The notes beneath the pieces were generated by a model. That model did no database searches, was not told the origin of the DNA, and saw nothing but the letters and a program-made list of their open reading frames with translations. Of a stretch of DNA of 6,044 nt, positions 5,769-6,044 are shown piece by piece. The first letter of the stretch is position 1; each line of letters begins with the position of its first letter. This stretch comes from an uncultured Bacillaceae bacterium (GTDB lineage Bacteria > Bacillota > Bacilli > Bacillales > Pradoshiaceae). The position numbers were made by a program, and so were the translations under genes. The stretch spans positions 1 to 6,044 of the forward strand of contig CAJGCH010000189.1 of assembly GCA_904501845.1 (NCBI GenBank), read 5' to 3'.

Positions 5769-6044
5769 TCATCGAGGAAATAGACCTCTTTCCCTCATCA
5801 CATTCTTCATATGCCTTCGAAGCATCTCTATCCCTTGACCAGGCTTTATGCGCGTATTTGCATAATGTATTTGTTCGCTTTCAGTATGATATCTCCCCTG
5901 CACTTCATTCGTATCATAGATAATACTGTATCCAGCTTCCTTTAGTACCTCGTACCAATGATTTTCCACTCCTGAACGCACTTGATAAGCCCCAATCTTC
6001 CATTCAGCAAGCTCAAGTATGGCATCGACAGCATCATCAATATA
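5769..6044 (-). CDS. Unrecognised protein, C-terminal 91 residues only
   Basis: The frame is open from the window edge to the TGA at 5771-5769. A GTG at 5981 could be read as a start, but the frame continues upstream of it for another 21 codons to the edge (YIDDAVDAILELAEWKIGAY and on), and no ribosome-binding site precedes it. The gene is therefore treated as 5'-truncated. I do not recognise the family. The visible part begins with a probable helix (DDAVDAILELAEW). An aromatic-rich segment follows (GVENHWYEVLKEAGYSIIYD, then VQGRYHTESEQIHYANTRI), and a basic helix ends it (GIEMLRRHMKNVMRERGLFPR). There is no membrane segment, cysteine cluster or HExxH motif. It lies 115 bases upstream of comZ on the same strand, where B. 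subtilis has the lipoprotein gene med, but it does not resemble the C terminus of Med. Coding status rests on the long open frame and protein-like composition. Confidence 0.6.
   Translation of the reverse strand, partial: YIDDAVDAILELAEWKIGAYQVRSGVENHWYEVLKEAGYSIIYDTNEVQGRYHTESEQIHYANTRIKPGQGIEMLRRHMKNVMRERGLFPR

Overview
The window looks like a core chromosomal segment of a Bacillus-type Firmicute (Bacillaceae). Every protein recognised here resembles its Bacillus subtilis counterpart, and the order trpS - yjbA - yjaZ - fabF - fabHA - yjzB - comZ matches the B. subtilis trpS-to-comZ neighbourhood as I remember it. The strong Shine-Dalgarno sites (GGAGG types), the sigma-A-like promoters and the FapR-type operator fit the same group. 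Species cannot be told from this window.

Layout. Bases 1-899 (+) carry the C-terminal nine tenths of tryptophanyl-tRNA synthetase, whose start lies before the window. A strong terminator that works in both directions (about 909-963) separates it from the convergent yjbA (1002-1763, -). Further along the minus strand lie yjaZ (1852-2649, a predicted soluble zinc metallopeptidase), a terminator (2736-2799), and the two-gene fatty-acid operon fabHA-fabF (5047 down to 2824). The fab operon has a well-formed promoter (5100-5128), and a FapR-type operator (5084-5100) sits over the expected transcription start. Divergent from it is the small gene yjzB (5220-5456, +). It converges on comZ (5465-5653, -) with only 8 bases between them. 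At the right edge, the last 91 codons of an unrecognised minus-strand gene (5769-6044) occupy the place where med lies in B. subtilis.

How the genes fit together. FabHA starts fatty-acid chains by condensing an acyl-CoA primer with malonyl-ACP, and FabF elongates them. Co-transcription under a FapR site would tie both enzymes to the malonyl-CoA level. YjaZ and YjbA travel with this locus but have no established role. ComZ is a small competence protein that lowers comG expression in B. subtilis.

Most of the window is ordinary conserved chromosome. I found no new multi-gene system. The points that most deserve a second look are the unidentified gene in the med position, the comZ/yjzB convergent pair with no visible terminator between them, and a promoter inside the longest yjaZ reading frame that fixes its true start. 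There is no gene-free stretch longer than 300 bases. The longest is 5048-5219 (172 bases), which holds the fab promoter and operator and the yjzB ribosome-binding site.
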